Below are positions 24,038-33,434 of a stretch of DNA of 64,000 nucleotides, piece by piece. The position numbers and the translations under genes were made by a program. Position 1 is the first letter of the stretch. Each line of letters begins with the position of its first letter. This stretch comes from Clostridiales bacterium UBA6114 (lineage in GTDB: Bacteria; Bacillota; Clostridia; Oscillospirales; Butyricicoccaceae): contig DIWE01000036.1 of NCBI GenBank assembly GCA_002423435.1, positions 263,684-327,683 of the forward strand, read 5' to 3'. The notes below the pieces were generated by a model. It had not been told where the DNA came from and did not search any database. It saw only the letters and a program-made list of their open reading frames with translations.

Positions 24038-24075
24038 TATGTATCATTCTTTTGTTGCATGGAAAGGAAATCGTT

Positions 24076-25617
24076 ATGCCAAAGCATCAGTTTGTGCTCG
24101 TGCTTGATTTCGGAGGGCAGTATAACCAGCTGATCTGCCGCAGGGTCCGCGAGTGCGGCGTTTATTCCGAGGTGAAATCGTACAAGACCCCGATCGAGGA
24201 AATACGAAGGCTCGATCCTGTCGGAATCATTTTTACCGGGGGGCCGGCAAGCGTTTTTGCGGAAAACGCGCCGAGGTGCTCGGACGAAATTTTTAAGCTT
24301 AGCGTCCCCATACTCGGCATCTGCTACGGCCAGCAGCTCATGGGGCATATGCTCGGGGGAAACGTCTCGTCGGGCGAGAAGCGGGAATACGGAAAAACCG
24401 AGCTGGTCCACTTAAAAAACAGCCCGCTTTTTGACGATGTGCCGGAGCGCTCGGTCTGCTGGATGAGCCACACAAATCTGGTGGAGAGGCTGCCGGACGG
24501 CTTTTTCGTTTCCGCCAGAACGGAAAGCTGCCCTGTCGCGGCGATGCAGAACGATGAAAAAAAGCTTTACGGCGTGCAGTTTCACCCGGAGGTGATGCAT
24601 ACCGAATTCGGCGCCGCGATCCTTCGCAATTTCCTGTTTCAGATCTGCCGCTGCACGGGAGACTGGAAAATGTCCTCCTATGCCGAGGACACGATCAGGT
24701 CGATCCGCGAAAAGGCCGGGGACAAAAAGGTGCTTCTGGCGCTGTCGGGCGGCGTCGATTCGTCGGTCGCGGCCGCGCTTGTGAGCCGCGCGGTCGGAAA
24801 CAGCCTGACCTGCATTTTCGTCGACCACGGGCTTTTGAGAAAAAAAGAGGGCGACGAGGTGGAAGCGGTCTTTACCTCCGGCAGCTACAACTTGAATTTT
24901 ATCCGCGTCGACGCGAAAGAGAGATTTCTTTCGAAGCTTAAAGGCGTGTCCGACCCCGAAAAAAAGCGCAAGATCATCGGCGCGGAATTTATCCGCGTGT
25001 TTGAGGAGGGGGCAAAGAAGCTCGGCGGCACCGACTTCCTCGTCCAGGGGACGATCTATCCGGACGTCATCGAAAGCGGCACGGGCGACGCCGCCGTCAT
25101 CAAGAGCCACCACAATGTCGGCGGGCTGCCGGACCACGTCGATTTCAAGGAGCTTTTGGAGCCGCTGCGGCTTTTGTTCAAGGACGAGGTAAGGAGGCTC
25201 GGAAAAGAGCTCGGCCTGCCGGACGAGCTGATCTGGCGCCAGCCGTTTCCGGGACCCGGGCTCGCCGTGCGCATCATCGGCGACATCACCGAGGAAAAGA
25301 TCAAAACCCTCCAGGATGCCGACTTCATTTTCCGGGAGGAGGTCGCAAAAGCCGACCTCGAGCGGGAAATCAGCCAGTATTTCGCCGTGCTCACCTCGAT
25401 GCGCTCTGTCGGCGTCATGGGCGACGAGCGCACCTATGACCACACAATCGCGCTTCGCGCGGTGGTAACGACCGATTTCATGACGGCGGACTGGGCGAGA
25501 ATCCCCTACGAGGTGCTCGAGCGCGTGTCAAGCCGGATCGTAAACGAGGTCAAAAACATCAACCGCATCGTCTACGATATTACCCAGAAGCCGCCGGCGA
25601 CGATCGAGTGGGAATAG
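24076..25617 (+). CDS. guaA: GMP synthase (glutamine-hydrolysing)
   Basis: Converts XMP to GMP. The 513-residue protein has a class I glutamine amidotransferase domain (about 1-190), with nucleophile Cys in GICYGQQLMGHML near 81 and the catalytic His/Glu in FHPEVMHTEFG near 170. The ATP-pyrophosphatase domain has the P-loop LSGGVDSSVAAAL near 225, and the dimerisation domain ends in PPATIEWE. ATG 24076 has GGAAAGGAAATCGTT upstream. No purine riboswitch was recognised ahead of it. Confidence 0.97.
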   Translation: MPKHQFVLVLDFGGQYNQLICRRVRECGVYSEVKSYKTPIEEIRRLDPVGIIFTGGPASVFAENAPRCSDEIFKLSVPILGICYGQQLMGHMLGGNVSSGEKREYGKTELVHLKNSPLFDDVPERSVCWMSHTNLVERLPDGFFVSARTESCPVAAMQNDEKKLYGVQFHPEVMHTEFGAAILRNFLFQICRCTGDWKMSSYAEDTIRSIREKAGDKKVLLALSGGVDSSVAAALVSRAVGNSLTCIFVDHGLLRKKEGDEVEAVFTSGSYNLNFIRVDAKERFLSKLKGVSDPEKKRKIIGAEFIRVFEEGAKKLGGTDFLVQGTIYPDVIESGTGDAAVIKSHHNVGGLPDHVDFKELLEPLRLLFKDEVRRLGKELGLPDELIWRQPFPGPGLAVRIIGDITEEKIKTLQDADFIFREEVAKADLEREISQYFAVLTSMRSVGVMGDERTYDHTIALRAVVTTDFMTADWARIPYEVLERVSSRIVNEVKNINRIVYDITQKPPATIEWE

Positions 25618-25642
25618 CGGAAGATAACGAAACATTAGCATC

Positions 25643-25671
25643 TTCTCAACTATTCGCATCTGTGTTATACT
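25643..25671 (+). promoter_or_regulatory. Promoter of the VbhA/Fic module
   Basis: TTCTCA (25643-25648) lies 17 bases from TATACT (25666-25671), with a TG extension at 25663. It falls between the guaA stop and the antitoxin ribosome site. Confidence 0.5.
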
Positions 25672-25697
25672 GTTTATATCTATTGGAGGTGATTACC

Positions 25698-25883
25698 ATG
25701 ATCCGTGCGGCGCAGCAAAATATGAAATACACCTTGTCCACGCAAGCGATCGAACGGGTCATGCCCAGCAAGGACGCGCTTCGCCTTTGCGAGAAGTTAT
25801 CTGATGGAAAACTTAGCGCCAATGCCGCTGTAGATGCCATTAAACAGAAGTATGGTGTAACGAGAGGAAATTCGCGTGTCTGA
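25698..25883 (+). CDS. VbhA-like antitoxin
   Basis: A 61-residue protein starting MIRAAQQNMKYTLSTQAIER, directly before and overlapping a Fic gene by eight bases. GGAGGTGAT at 25685-25693 is a perfect ribosome site. The C-terminal half (ALRLCEKLSDGKLSANAAVDAIKQKYGV) matches the helical antitoxin-VbhA pattern; such proteins place a glutamate into the Fic active site to block AMP transfer. I could not place that inhibitory glutamate with certainty. Base composition is more AT-rich than the guaA side, in line with acquisition. Confidence 0.75.
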   Translation: MIRAAQQNMKYTLSTQAIERVMPSKDALRLCEKLSDGKLSANAAVDAIKQKYGVTRGNSRV

Positions 25884-26493
25884 GAGCTTCGGTAAATACG
25901 ATGTATATGCCACATCTGGATCGATGTACTGTTATGTGGGTACCAACGTGTTACGCAATCTCTTTGGCATTCGAAATGCTGATGAGTTGAAACGGATAGA
26001 GGCTGATATTACCACGATCCGTCAGCACGATTTACTTTCAAAGCCTGTTACCGGCCGATTTACGGCAAATCACCTTTGCTGCATTCACCGATACCTGTTT
26101 GGAGATATATATCCCTTTGCCGGGCGCTATCGCCGTGAAAGCATCGCTAAGGGGCAGACGATATTTGAAAACCCAGCAGATATTGAACACAAGCTCAAAA
26201 AACTACTGATCCAGCTGAAAGAGGAACGTTTCCTGAAACAAACTACTGCACAGGATTTTCTGCCTCGTCTGGCCTATTACTTTACTGAACTCAACTATCT
26301 GCACCCATTCCGAGAGGGAAATGGCAGAGCTACACGAGAGTTTGTTCGTCAGCTCTTACTGGTCAACGGATACGCCGTCGACTGGTCTGCTGTGAGTGTG
26401 GATGAGTTGCTTTTGGCAATGGGTGCTTCAGTATTTGACACCGCTCCCTTGATTCAGATATTGAGAAAGTGCGTGAGCAGACAAAGCGGCTGA
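25876..26493 (+). CDS. Fic family protein (AMP-transferase toxin)
   Basis: A 205-residue Fic-domain protein whose relatives transfer AMP from ATP to target proteins such as DNA gyrase. The active-site motif is intact as HPFREGNGR at residues 143-151, with the catalytic histidine at 143. The flap region (FAGRYRRESIAKGQTIF, near 81-97) is also recognisable. The GTG start overlaps the antitoxin stop, so the pair is translationally coupled. No trafficking domain is present, so it should act inside the cell. I infer a type II toxin–antitoxin module. Confidence 0.9.
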   Translation: MSESFGKYDVYATSGSMYCYVGTNVLRNLFGIRNADELKRIEADITTIRQHDLLSKPVTGRFTANHLCCIHRYLFGDIYPFAGRYRRESIAKGQTIFENPADIEHKLKKLLIQLKEERFLKQTTAQDFLPRLAYYFTELNYLHPFREGNGRATREFVRQLLLVNGYAVDWSAVSVDELLLAMGASVFDTAPLIQILRKCVSRQSG

Positions 26494-26631
26494 TACTAAT
26501 TTGATACTAAAAAAGCTGTTCGCACTCGGTAAGCGGGATAGAGCAGTAAGAAAATCACTGCAAAAGATAATGAACGTTAACAAATATGTTAATGATTTAA
26601 TCTGACCTTTGCGAGTGGGAATAATGAAAAA

Positions 26632-26676
26632 ATTCCCGGATGCCTGCAATCATGCGGGCTTCCGGGGATCATTTTC
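26632..26676. terminator. Terminator between fic and the DauR-like regulator gene
   Basis: TTCCCGGATGCCTGC-AATCAT-GCGGGCTTCCGGGGA followed by TCATTTTCT. The two genes converge here. Confidence 0.65.
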
Positions 26677-26710
26677 TATTGTGGGGCAAGCAGTTATTCA
26701 AATACAGTGG

Positions 26711-27394
26711 TTACAGCTCTTCTTTTTTTAAAGACCTGATATGCATATAAACGGTATTTTTTGATATGTCAAGCATATCGGCGACAATATCTACCGCATT
26801 TCTCAACTTAAAAATACCTCGGCTGTATAAGCGGGAAATAATTTCCTTGTTTTTCAAGGAAACCATTATGGAATCGTCGTGACTCACTGTTTCCGAGATG
26901 TCTTTGACCACCGAGGCAATAACCTGCTCCATATTCTCGGCAAAATGTTCCGGTAAAAATTTGGCATTTTCGCTCGCGTCCATGAAGAAATTCTTAATAA
27001 ATTCATCCAGCGGCGTATTCAGATAAAAGTTAATGCAAAGCAAGCCTATAATTCTTCCATTCTCATTGGGAATTGCGATTGTGGTCGATTTTAACGGTTC
27101 GCCCTTGCTGTTTTTTGTGCGATAGGAGATATAATTCGTGTTTTTATCGCTTTGGTTGATTTCGGCCAGCATTTTTAAGGCTAAGTCCGTGATCGGCGCT
27201 CCTTCTTTCCGGCCGGTATGCGAACCATTGATGATTTTAATAACGGACTTGTCATAATTCTCAAGGCTATGCAATACCAGCTCATAGCCGCTGCCGAGAT
27301 AATCGCCCAATCCTTCAACCAAGTCTTTATAGGTATCCAAAATAATCCGATCCGTTTCGGTAAACCGTATGGTATCGACAGGTTCGTTGCCCAT
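26711..27394 (-). CDS. PAS/HTH transcriptional regulator, DauR/YheO-like
   Basis: A 227-residue regulator. Residues about 15-125 form the YheO-type PAS_6 sensor domain (GYELVLHSLENYDKSVIKI, STTIAIPNENGRIIGLLCINF). The last 60 residues contain the HTH_22 DNA-binding region (VDIVADMLDISKNTVYMHIR). The start at 27394 is chosen for GGGGGT upstream; longer forms have no ribosome site. It lies just after, and on the same strand as, the peptide transporter genes, making it a candidate regulator of the two matching promoters at 33.5 and 35.1 kb. Confidence 0.85.
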   Translation of the reverse strand: MGNEPVDTIRFTETDRIILDTYKDLVEGLGDYLGSGYELVLHSLENYDKSVIKIINGSHTGRKEGAPITDLALKMLAEINQSDKNTNYISYRTKNSKGEPLKSTTIAIPNENGRIIGLLCINFYLNTPLDEFIKNFFMDASENAKFLPEHFAENMEQVIASVVKDISETVSHDDSIMVSLKNKEIISRLYSRGIFKLRNAVDIVADMLDISKNTVYMHIRSLKKEEL

Positions 27395-27574
27395 ATAAAC
27401 CCCCAAATTTATTCTTATATGTTTTCTGGCGTGGCCGAACAGGAGATGAGCGTTCTCCCATCCATTTTGATTAAACAGCACGCATGCTCCTATTCTACCA
27501 TATCAAATCGATGTTTTCCATAATGCATAGGCGCTGCACCTATAATGTATGACTTGTTGACCGGAAAGGGCCGG

Positions 27575-27611
27575 AGAGGGCTTGAAACGGTTCAGTTGTT
27601 TCAAGCCCTCC
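27575..27611. terminator. Stem-loop downstream of the peptide-binding protein gene
   Basis: GAGGGCTTGAAAC-GGTTCAGTT-GTTTCAAGCCCTC is a 13-base-pair perfect stem about 65 bases after the gene stop on the minus strand. It lacks a strong T run and may act as a transcription or mRNA-decay barrier. Confidence 0.5.
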
Positions 27612-27677
27612 CGTCGGATTTTCACACTCGTCCCCGCGCGCTTTACCGCCGTCCGAGAGATTCCTCTAACTAGGACG

Positions 27678-29303
27678 CTATTTAATTTCCCATTCCCAGA
27701 CGCAATCATTATATCGGGAGGTATCCATTCCGTTAAAGTTTCCTACTCTTGAAGAGGAGATCGAATAGGAATAGGTGTGGCACACCGCTATAAACGGGCT
27801 GTACTCTTCCATATATTCCTGATAATCGTAAATTAACTGCAGTTTTTTATCCGGGTCCTGTTCTGCAAGAATTTCTTTTTGCTTTTCAATAAATGCGGGG
27901 TCTGTACAATTGATGAATGTTGTCTTGGTATTGTCAAAAAAAGTGTCCAGGCATAAAGGATCCAGGGAGGTGCCGTATGTGCCGATGCCCATATCCAGAG
28001 TGTTTTTTCTTAAATCGGCAAACATCGTTGTCGTATCCGTTGAGATAATTTCCGTATGGATTCCGGCTTCTTCAAGGTTTTGCTGAATAATTACCGCCAT
28101 ATCCGCTCTGACGCCGGCGGGGGCGGATAACACCAGGGTTTCTCCCGCATAGCTTGACTCGGCCAATAATTCCTTCGCTTTTTCAACATCTCTCCCATGT
28201 TCTGTCGCTTTGTTGAAATAAGAGCTTGTGGGCGTGATATAGTTTGTACTGGGAACTGCTTCTCCATCAAATAAGGATCGGCAAATAAGCTCCTTGTCCA
28301 CCGCATAGTCCATCGCCAGCCTTAGCTTGCTGTCGCTCACTTTTACATTGCTGATCCATACGGCATACAACTGCAAAGGATCTTCGCTCTTACTTACCGT
28401 CACCGCTTGATTTCCCTCCAGGGACAGCGCTTCTTCCGTACTCAGATAGGGATAAGCATAATCAAGTTCTCCCGTCGACAGGCTTGTCACCATATTGCTG
28501 GGGTCCACCACTCTCATAATCAGAGTGTCGAAATCGGGAGCGCCGAGCTGATAATCCTTATTGGCCTTCAAAACCAATTCGCTGCCCGAGACTTCACTCT
28601 CGAAAATGCAGGGACCGGAGCCGACGGGGCTTGACCAGAATTCGTTTTCCAGAAACTTGTCAAGCGGAACATCCTGCAATAAATGCTTGGGCAGAACGAT
28701 ATAGTTTTTGCTTCTTGAGAAGAAGAAATGGGTTTCGTCCTGCGGTTCCTTGAAATGCAATACCAGGGTATAGTCGTCTAAAGCCTCCACGCCGATGGAG
28801 TTTTCCGATTCTTCGTTTCCTTCCGCATTCACACCGGTAAGGACGTCGAAGTTTGCCTTATCACTGTTGACAATCTCCGGCTTGCTCATTGTCTGAAAGG
28901 TCCATACCCAGTCTTCCGCCGTTACGGGCTCTCCGTCGTGCCATTTGCAATTTTCGTCAAGAAAAAGTGTCAGCGACAGGCCGTCTTCCGACAATTCCCA
29001 GCTTTTAGCGGCTCTTGGCGTTACCGTCCCGTCATTTCTGGTCACTACCAGCTTGTCAAACATCTTGTCGGCTACAAGGCCGCTGTAATATCCTCCCGCT
29101 GATTGCGAATAAGGCATCAGGCTTGTCCACGCGGAAGCAAGGCCGTAAACAAACGTTGTATTTGTTGGTTCTGTTCCCGTTTCCCCCGACGGCGCTTCTC
29201 CTGCAGGCGGCGGCGCACTGCCGCCGCATCCGGTCAGCAGGATACTGATTGCCAGAATAAGAGTCATAAGGAATGCCATACGTTTTTTGATTGCTTTTTT
29301 CAT
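27678..29303 (-). CDS. Peptide ABC transporter substrate-binding lipoprotein (family 5)
   Basis: The 541-residue receptor of the peptide/nickel (Opp/Dpp) importer. The lipoprotein signal is MKKAIKKRMAFLMTLILAIS with lipobox LLTGCGG (Cys about 27), followed by a P/G/E-rich linker. The mature region has SBP_bac_5 landmarks: AAKSWELSEDGLSLTLFLDE, WHDGEPVTAEDWVWTF and later FDNTKTTFINCTDPAF. The start is fixed by GGGAGG; a longer frame upstream is not coding. It is the last gene of the transporter set, separated from the second ATPase gene by a 167 bp palindromic element. Confidence 0.92.
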   Translation of the reverse strand: MKKAIKKRMAFLMTLILAISILLTGCGGSAPPPAGEAPSGETGTEPTNTTFVYGLASAWTSLMPYSQSAGGYYSGLVADKMFDKLVVTRNDGTVTPRAAKSWELSEDGLSLTLFLDENCKWHDGEPVTAEDWVWTFQTMSKPEIVNSDKANFDVLTGVNAEGNEESENSIGVEALDDYTLVLHFKEPQDETHFFFSRSKNYIVLPKHLLQDVPLDKFLENEFWSSPVGSGPCIFESEVSGSELVLKANKDYQLGAPDFDTLIMRVVDPSNMVTSLSTGELDYAYPYLSTEEALSLEGNQAVTVSKSEDPLQLYAVWISNVKVSDSKLRLAMDYAVDKELICRSLFDGEAVPSTNYITPTSSYFNKATEHGRDVEKAKELLAESSYAGETLVLSAPAGVRADMAVIIQQNLEEAGIHTEIISTDTTTMFADLRKNTLDMGIGTYGTSLDPLCLDTFFDNTKTTFINCTDPAFIEKQKEILAEQDPDKKLQLIYDYQEYMEEYSPFIAVCHTYSYSISSSRVGNFNGMDTSRYNDCVWEWEIK

Positions 29304-29361
29304 TCTATTAGCCTCCCCGTATCTTTTAATTATGTCAAAAATAAGACATCTATTATATTTT

Positions 29362-29528
29362 CCTAGTACTCCGTTGCGCCTAACCCTTGCAAATCTCCTC
29401 GCTCTTTTTCCGCAATACCGCGTTGCAGCCCTTGGCAATACATAAAGTATTGCCTGCGGCCTGCGCCTTGTCTTGCAAAAAAATAGCTTCGCATCTTTAA
29501 CAAGTTCTAAGCGCAACAGAGTACTAGG
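29362..29528. mobile_element. MITE-like palindromic element, about 167 bp
   Basis: Terminal inverted repeats: the left end CCTAGTACTCCGTTGCGCCTA and the right end on the other strand, CCTAGTACTCTGTTGCGCTTA, match at 19 of 21 positions. The centre holds a perfect hairpin GGCAATAC-ATAAA-GTATTGCC. The right tip supplies the TAG stop codon of the upstream ATPase gene. There is no coding capacity. It separates the ATPase gene from the binding-protein gene within one transcription unit. Confidence 0.65.
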
Positions 29529-30495
29529 CGAAATGGCATGCTGCAAAATGCCTCGGCAGAACTTCCCGTAGTTCCACTTCGCCGGACACGCATTTTTCGG
29601 TACACTGTGTACATCTTGTATGAAATCCGCACCCTGAAGGCGGGTTTACGGGACTGGGCAGATCACCCGACAATATGATTCTCGAGCCTTTATTTTTGTC
29701 GACCTTGGCCACGGGTATCGCCGACAGCAGCGCTTTTGTATACGGGTGCCTGGGATTATTAAACAGCTCGTCCTTGTCCGCCAGCTCAACAATTTTCCCC
29801 AGGTACATAACCGCTACTCTGTCGCACAGATAACGGATGACCGCCAGATCATGGGATATGAATAAATAGGTAATCCCATATTTTTCTTTGATATCCTTCA
29901 TCAGATTCAGAACCTGGCTTCTGACGGAAACGTCCAGCGCCGATACGGATTCGTCGCATACGATAAACTTGGGGTTGATGATCAGGGATCGGGCTATGAC
30001 CACCCGCTGCCTTTGCCCGCCGGACATCTCATGGGGATATTTATGCATATACTGTTCGCCCAGCCCGACGACGCTCATGGCATTCTTTACTCTGGTGTAA
30101 TACTCGTCCTTCTTTCCGACCTTAAAAGCCTTTAACGGCGCCGCTATTGTTTGATACACGGTCATTCTGGGGTCCAGCGACGCGTAAGGGTCCTGAAAAA
30201 TGATCTGCATTTTTTCCCGCAATGGACGCATTTTTCTGCCGGAATAATGGGTGATATCTTCTCCGTCGAAAACAATACTGCCCGCGGTTATTCCATTTAA
30301 GCGCAGCACTGTGTGCCCCAGTGTCGATTTCCCGCAGCCGCTTTCCCCGACCAGCCCCAGCACTTCCTGTTTGCGGATATTCAGGCTTACGTTATCGACC
30401 GCTTTTAAGTATTTTCTTTTTTCGCTGTAAACAGAGTTTTTTACAAGGTAATATTTTTTTATGTTTTTCATCTCAACCAGATTTTCACTGTCCAT
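29524..30495 (-). CDS. Peptide ABC transporter ATP-binding protein (OppF/DppF type)
   Basis: A 323-residue ATPase energising peptide import. Walker A is VGESGCGKSTLGH near residue 52, the ABC signature MSGGQRQRVVIARSL near 155 and Walker B FIVCDESVSALDVS just after. The oligopeptide C-terminal domain carries cysteines in GCGFHTRCTQCTEKC, a segment that in this family can bind an iron-sulfur cluster. The start MDSENLVEMKNIKK has GGTGAAGGA upstream and overlaps the preceding gene by 11 bases. The stop codon comes from the inserted element at its 3' end. Confidence 0.92.
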   Translation of the reverse strand: MDSENLVEMKNIKKYYLVKNSVYSEKRKYLKAVDNVSLNIRKQEVLGLVGESGCGKSTLGHTVLRLNGITAGSIVFDGEDITHYSGRKMRPLREKMQIIFQDPYASLDPRMTVYQTIAAPLKAFKVGKKDEYYTRVKNAMSVVGLGEQYMHKYPHEMSGGQRQRVVIARSLIINPKFIVCDESVSALDVSVRSQVLNLMKDIKEKYGITYLFISHDLAVIRYLCDRVAVMYLGKIVELADKDELFNNPRHPYTKALLSAIPVAKVDKNKGSRIILSGDLPSPVNPPSGCGFHTRCTQCTEKCVSGEVELREVLPRHFAACHFA

Positions 30496-31477
30496 TTCCT
30501 TCACCCCCTTCATATCTCCAGCATCGGACGCTGCCATTGCCCTGGAGACGAAATACCGGCGGCGGAGCAGTCTTACATTTCTCTATTGCCATTTCGCATC
30601 TCATGCAGAACCGGCATCCTTTCGGCATATCCGCGAGTTCCGGGACACTTCCCGGTATTGTCGTCAGTCTGTCGGGATTGCTATCTATCTGCGGTATCGA
30701 TCCCAGAAGCCCTTTTGTATACGGGTGAAGTGGCTTCTCAAAAATATGCTCCACCGTCCCGTATTCCACATCTTCCCCCGCATACATGACCAGAACATTA
30801 TCCGCCGTTTCGGCAACCACGCCCATATCGTGCGTAATCAACAAGACCGCCGTGTTTTTTTCACGCTGCATCGCCTTGATCAATTCCAATATCTGCGCCT
30901 GGATGGTTACGTCCAGCGCCGTAGTGGGCTCGTCCGCTATGAGCAGACACGGATTGCAGGACAGCGCCATTGCGATCATCACCCTTTGCCGCATTCCACC
31001 GCTTAATTGGTGGGGATATTCCTTGATCCTTTGCTCCGGCAGCGGCATCCCTACATCCCGCAAAAGCTGCACCGCCGTCTTCATGGAATCCTTTTTATTA
31101 ATTTTTTTATGAGCTCGGATCATTTCCGATAATTGCCTGCCGATTGTGTGCACCGGATTTAAGGAAGTCATCGGCTCCTGAAAAATCATGGAGATTTCTT
31201 TACCGCATATCCTCCGCATTTCCTTTTCGCTTTTATCCCTGATGGATTCCTTTTTCAGCAGAACGTCTCCGCCGGCAATATATCCCGTATTGCCTTGAAA
31301 CAGATGCATGATCGCCGTTGCCGTCATGCTTTTTCCGCAGCCCGATTCTCCCACGATCCCCAGAATTTCTCCTTCGTTAACGGAAAAGGAAACCTCGTTA
31401 ATCGCGGTCAATTCCCGTTTCCCCAATCTCAGATTAACCTTAAGCTTATCGACCTTCAGTATTTCCTTATCCATCAT
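30485..31477 (-). CDS. Peptide ABC transporter ATP-binding protein (OppD/DppD type)
   Basis: The partner ATPase, 330 residues. Walker A is VGESGCGKSMTATA near residue 42, the signature LSGGMRQRVMIAMALS near 155, Walker B LLIADEPTTALDVT and the switch histidine in LLITHDMGVVAE. The C-terminal extension FCMRCEMAIEKCKTAPP has the cysteine pattern of the oligopeptide ATPase tail. It overlaps the following ATPase gene and lies 34 bases after the permease gene. Confidence 0.93.
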   Translation of the reverse strand: MMDKEILKVDKLKVNLRLGKRELTAINEVSFSVNEGEILGIVGESGCGKSMTATAIMHLFQGNTGYIAGGDVLLKKESIRDKSEKEMRRICGKEISMIFQEPMTSLNPVHTIGRQLSEMIRAHKKINKKDSMKTAVQLLRDVGMPLPEQRIKEYPHQLSGGMRQRVMIAMALSCNPCLLIADEPTTALDVTIQAQILELIKAMQREKNTAVLLITHDMGVVAETADNVLVMYAGEDVEYGTVEHIFEKPLHPYTKGLLGSIPQIDSNPDRLTTIPGSVPELADMPKGCRFCMRCEMAIEKCKTAPPPVFRLQGNGSVRCWRYEGGEGNGQ

Positions 31478-31511
31478 TCAAAGCACCGGCTTTCCTGTAT
31501 AAAATGACAAT

Positions 31512-32360
31512 TCATCTCCTTATCCGGGGATCAAAGGCGTCTCTGGTTCCCTCTCCGACAAAATTGATGCATATGATCGTAATCATCAGAAAAGCGCCCG
31601 GTATCAGCCAAAGCCACGGCCTGCTCTTCAAAACGGTAAGGTTCTGGGCTGCATAAATGATATTTCCCCAGGACGGTTCGGGCGGCTGTATCCCCGCCCC
31701 CAAAAAACTCAATGAGGACTCCAGAATAATTACCTGGGAGATGCGAAACGGTAAGGATACCCATAGCGGAGCGGTCGCATTGGGCAAAATGTGATGAAGA
31801 ATAATGCTTGTGTTCAGCTCGCCCGTCGCTTTGGCCGCTTTGATATATTCCTTTTCCCTTATGGAGATAACGCTTCCGTATATCAATTTGGCGATCGCAG
31901 ACCAGCCCATAACGCCCATAATAAGGATTAATGTATGTACTTCCGAGTTTGTGATGGAGACGACGACAAGAACCAGGATAATCACCGGAAGCGACATGAA
32001 CACCTCCGCAAGGCGCATAATAACCATTTCGGCGGTCCCTCTGAAATAGCCGGCGATCAAACCAAGGGGCAAGCCGATCCCGATGCTGATGGCAACGGAC
32101 AGAAAGCCGACGATCAGAGAGGTTCTCCCTCCGCAAATAACCCTTGCAAATAAATCCCTTCCGGTATCGTCTGTCCCGAACCAATGGGCCGAGCTGGGCG
32201 GAGCCTTGAAAGCCAGCACATCCGACGTATACGGATCCAAATCCATCATGACCGGCAGTAAGATAAATACGGTTATTTCGATGAGCAGGACAATTGCCGC
32301 TATCAGGGCCAGCCTGTGACATGCAAATTTTTTCAAAAAGCCGATAAAACCGTTTTCCAT
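31512..32360 (-). CDS. Peptide ABC transporter permease (OppC/DppC type)
   Basis: A 282-residue inner-membrane permease. One N-terminal helix (about 15-35) is followed by the periplasmic segment FGTDDTGRDLFARVICGGRTS typical of OppC, then five helices. The EAA-like cytoplasmic loop is KEYIKAAKATGELNTSIILHHILPN near residue 165, which docks on the ATPases. Confidence 0.92.
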   Translation of the reverse strand: MENGFIGFLKKFACHRLALIAAIVLLIEITVFILLPVMMDLDPYTSDVLAFKAPPSSAHWFGTDDTGRDLFARVICGGRTSLIVGFLSVAISIGIGLPLGLIAGYFRGTAEMVIMRLAEVFMSLPVIILVLVVVSITNSEVHTLILIMGVMGWSAIAKLIYGSVISIREKEYIKAAKATGELNTSIILHHILPNATAPLWVSLPFRISQVIILESSLSFLGAGIQPPEPSWGNIIYAAQNLTVLKSRPWLWLIPGAFLMITIICINFVGEGTRDAFDPRIRR

Positions 32361-32450
32361 ATGTATTGATATACTCCTTCTTTTTTTATGCCGCTCGCGG
32401 CACCAACAGCGCTTTTCGGCGTATCACACGCAAACTTGCCTGCATGTCAA

Positions 32451-33434
32451 TCAGCCGGCTTGTTCGGAAGTTTTCTTTTGAAGGCCGGTGGCTATTCTCG
32501 GATCCAATAACGCATAAATAATATCCATTAAGATGTTAGTCACAAGAACGGCAACACATATGATTACGGTAATTCCCATTATGATGTTATAATCTCTCGA
32601 GTTTATTGAACTGATCATCAGGCTTCCAAGTCCCGGCCAGGAGAAAATCTGTTCCACAACGACGGTGCCGCCGATTAAATAAGGGATCGACATGCCGATT
32701 GCAGTGACTATGGGAATCCATGCGTTTCTGAGGACATGATCAATAATGACCTTGCGCTTTGCTATCCCTTTGGCTCTTGCCGTCTTAATATACTCTTCGT
32801 TGAGCACTTCCAGCATACTGCTTCTCGTTTGCTTGATAAAATTCCCCACCAGATGCAATGCCACGACAAACGCGGGCAATATCAGATGAAGCAACAGGTT
32901 TACAATTGTATGTTCCTTATTCACTGAATACATGCCCTGGGAAGGTAAAACCCCCAACGTGACGGAAAACAGGTAAATAAATAACAGGCTGATCAGAAAA
33001 TTAGGCGTCGACGTCCCGAGAAAGGATATTCCGGAGGAAATGGTATCCCAAAAGGAATAGGGTTTATATGCGGACAATATTCCGAGAGGGATTCCTATGA
33101 CGAGCGACAATAAAAGGGAAGACAGGGCCAGAATCAAGGTGGGCTGTATTCTTTGGGCAATAATCCTCGCCACCGCCTGGGAAGATGCGGACGAGATGCC
33201 GAGATTTCCCCTGAAAAAGTCCCCGAGCCATATAAAATACCTGACAATAATCGGCTTATCAAGTCCCAGGGACTGTTTTAAGGCCTCATATGCCTCCTCC
33301 GTCAGGTTCCCCGACTGGATCATAATATCGATCGGACTTCCCGGGGTTAATGACGAAAGGATATACACCAAAAACGTAACGCCCAAAAAGATAGGAATAG
33401 CAAGCAATATTCTCTTTAATATGTATTTCAACAT
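32451..33434 (-). CDS. Peptide ABC transporter permease (OppB/DppB type)
   Basis: A 327-residue permease beginning MLKYILKRILLAIPIFLGV, the classic OppB start. It has six membrane helices and the docking loop NEEYIKTARAKGIAKRKVI near residue 205. The ATG at 33434 has GAGGGGAAGATCGC upstream, so the longer frame is rejected. It is the first gene of the transporter unit, about 100 bases from its own promoter and palindromic operator. Confidence 0.92.
   Translation of the reverse strand: MLKYILKRILLAIPIFLGVTFLVYILSSLTPGSPIDIMIQSGNLTEEAYEALKQSLGLDKPIIVRYFIWLGDFFRGNLGISSASSQAVARIIAQRIQPTLILALSSLLLSLVIGIPLGILSAYKPYSFWDTISSGISFLGTSTPNFLISLLFIYLFSVTLGVLPSQGMYSVNKEHTIVNLLLHLILPAFVVALHLVGNFIKQTRSSMLEVLNEEYIKTARAKGIAKRKVIIDHVLRNAWIPIVTAIGMSIPYLIGGTVVVEQIFSWPGLGSLMISSINSRDYNIIMGITVIICVAVLVTNILMDIIYALLDPRIATGLQKKTSEQAG

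Noticed and set aside
23713..24075. Purine riboswitch ahead of guaA
   Set aside because: The conserved junction and loop bases of purine riboswitches could not be found; the gap is mostly the MITE-like element.
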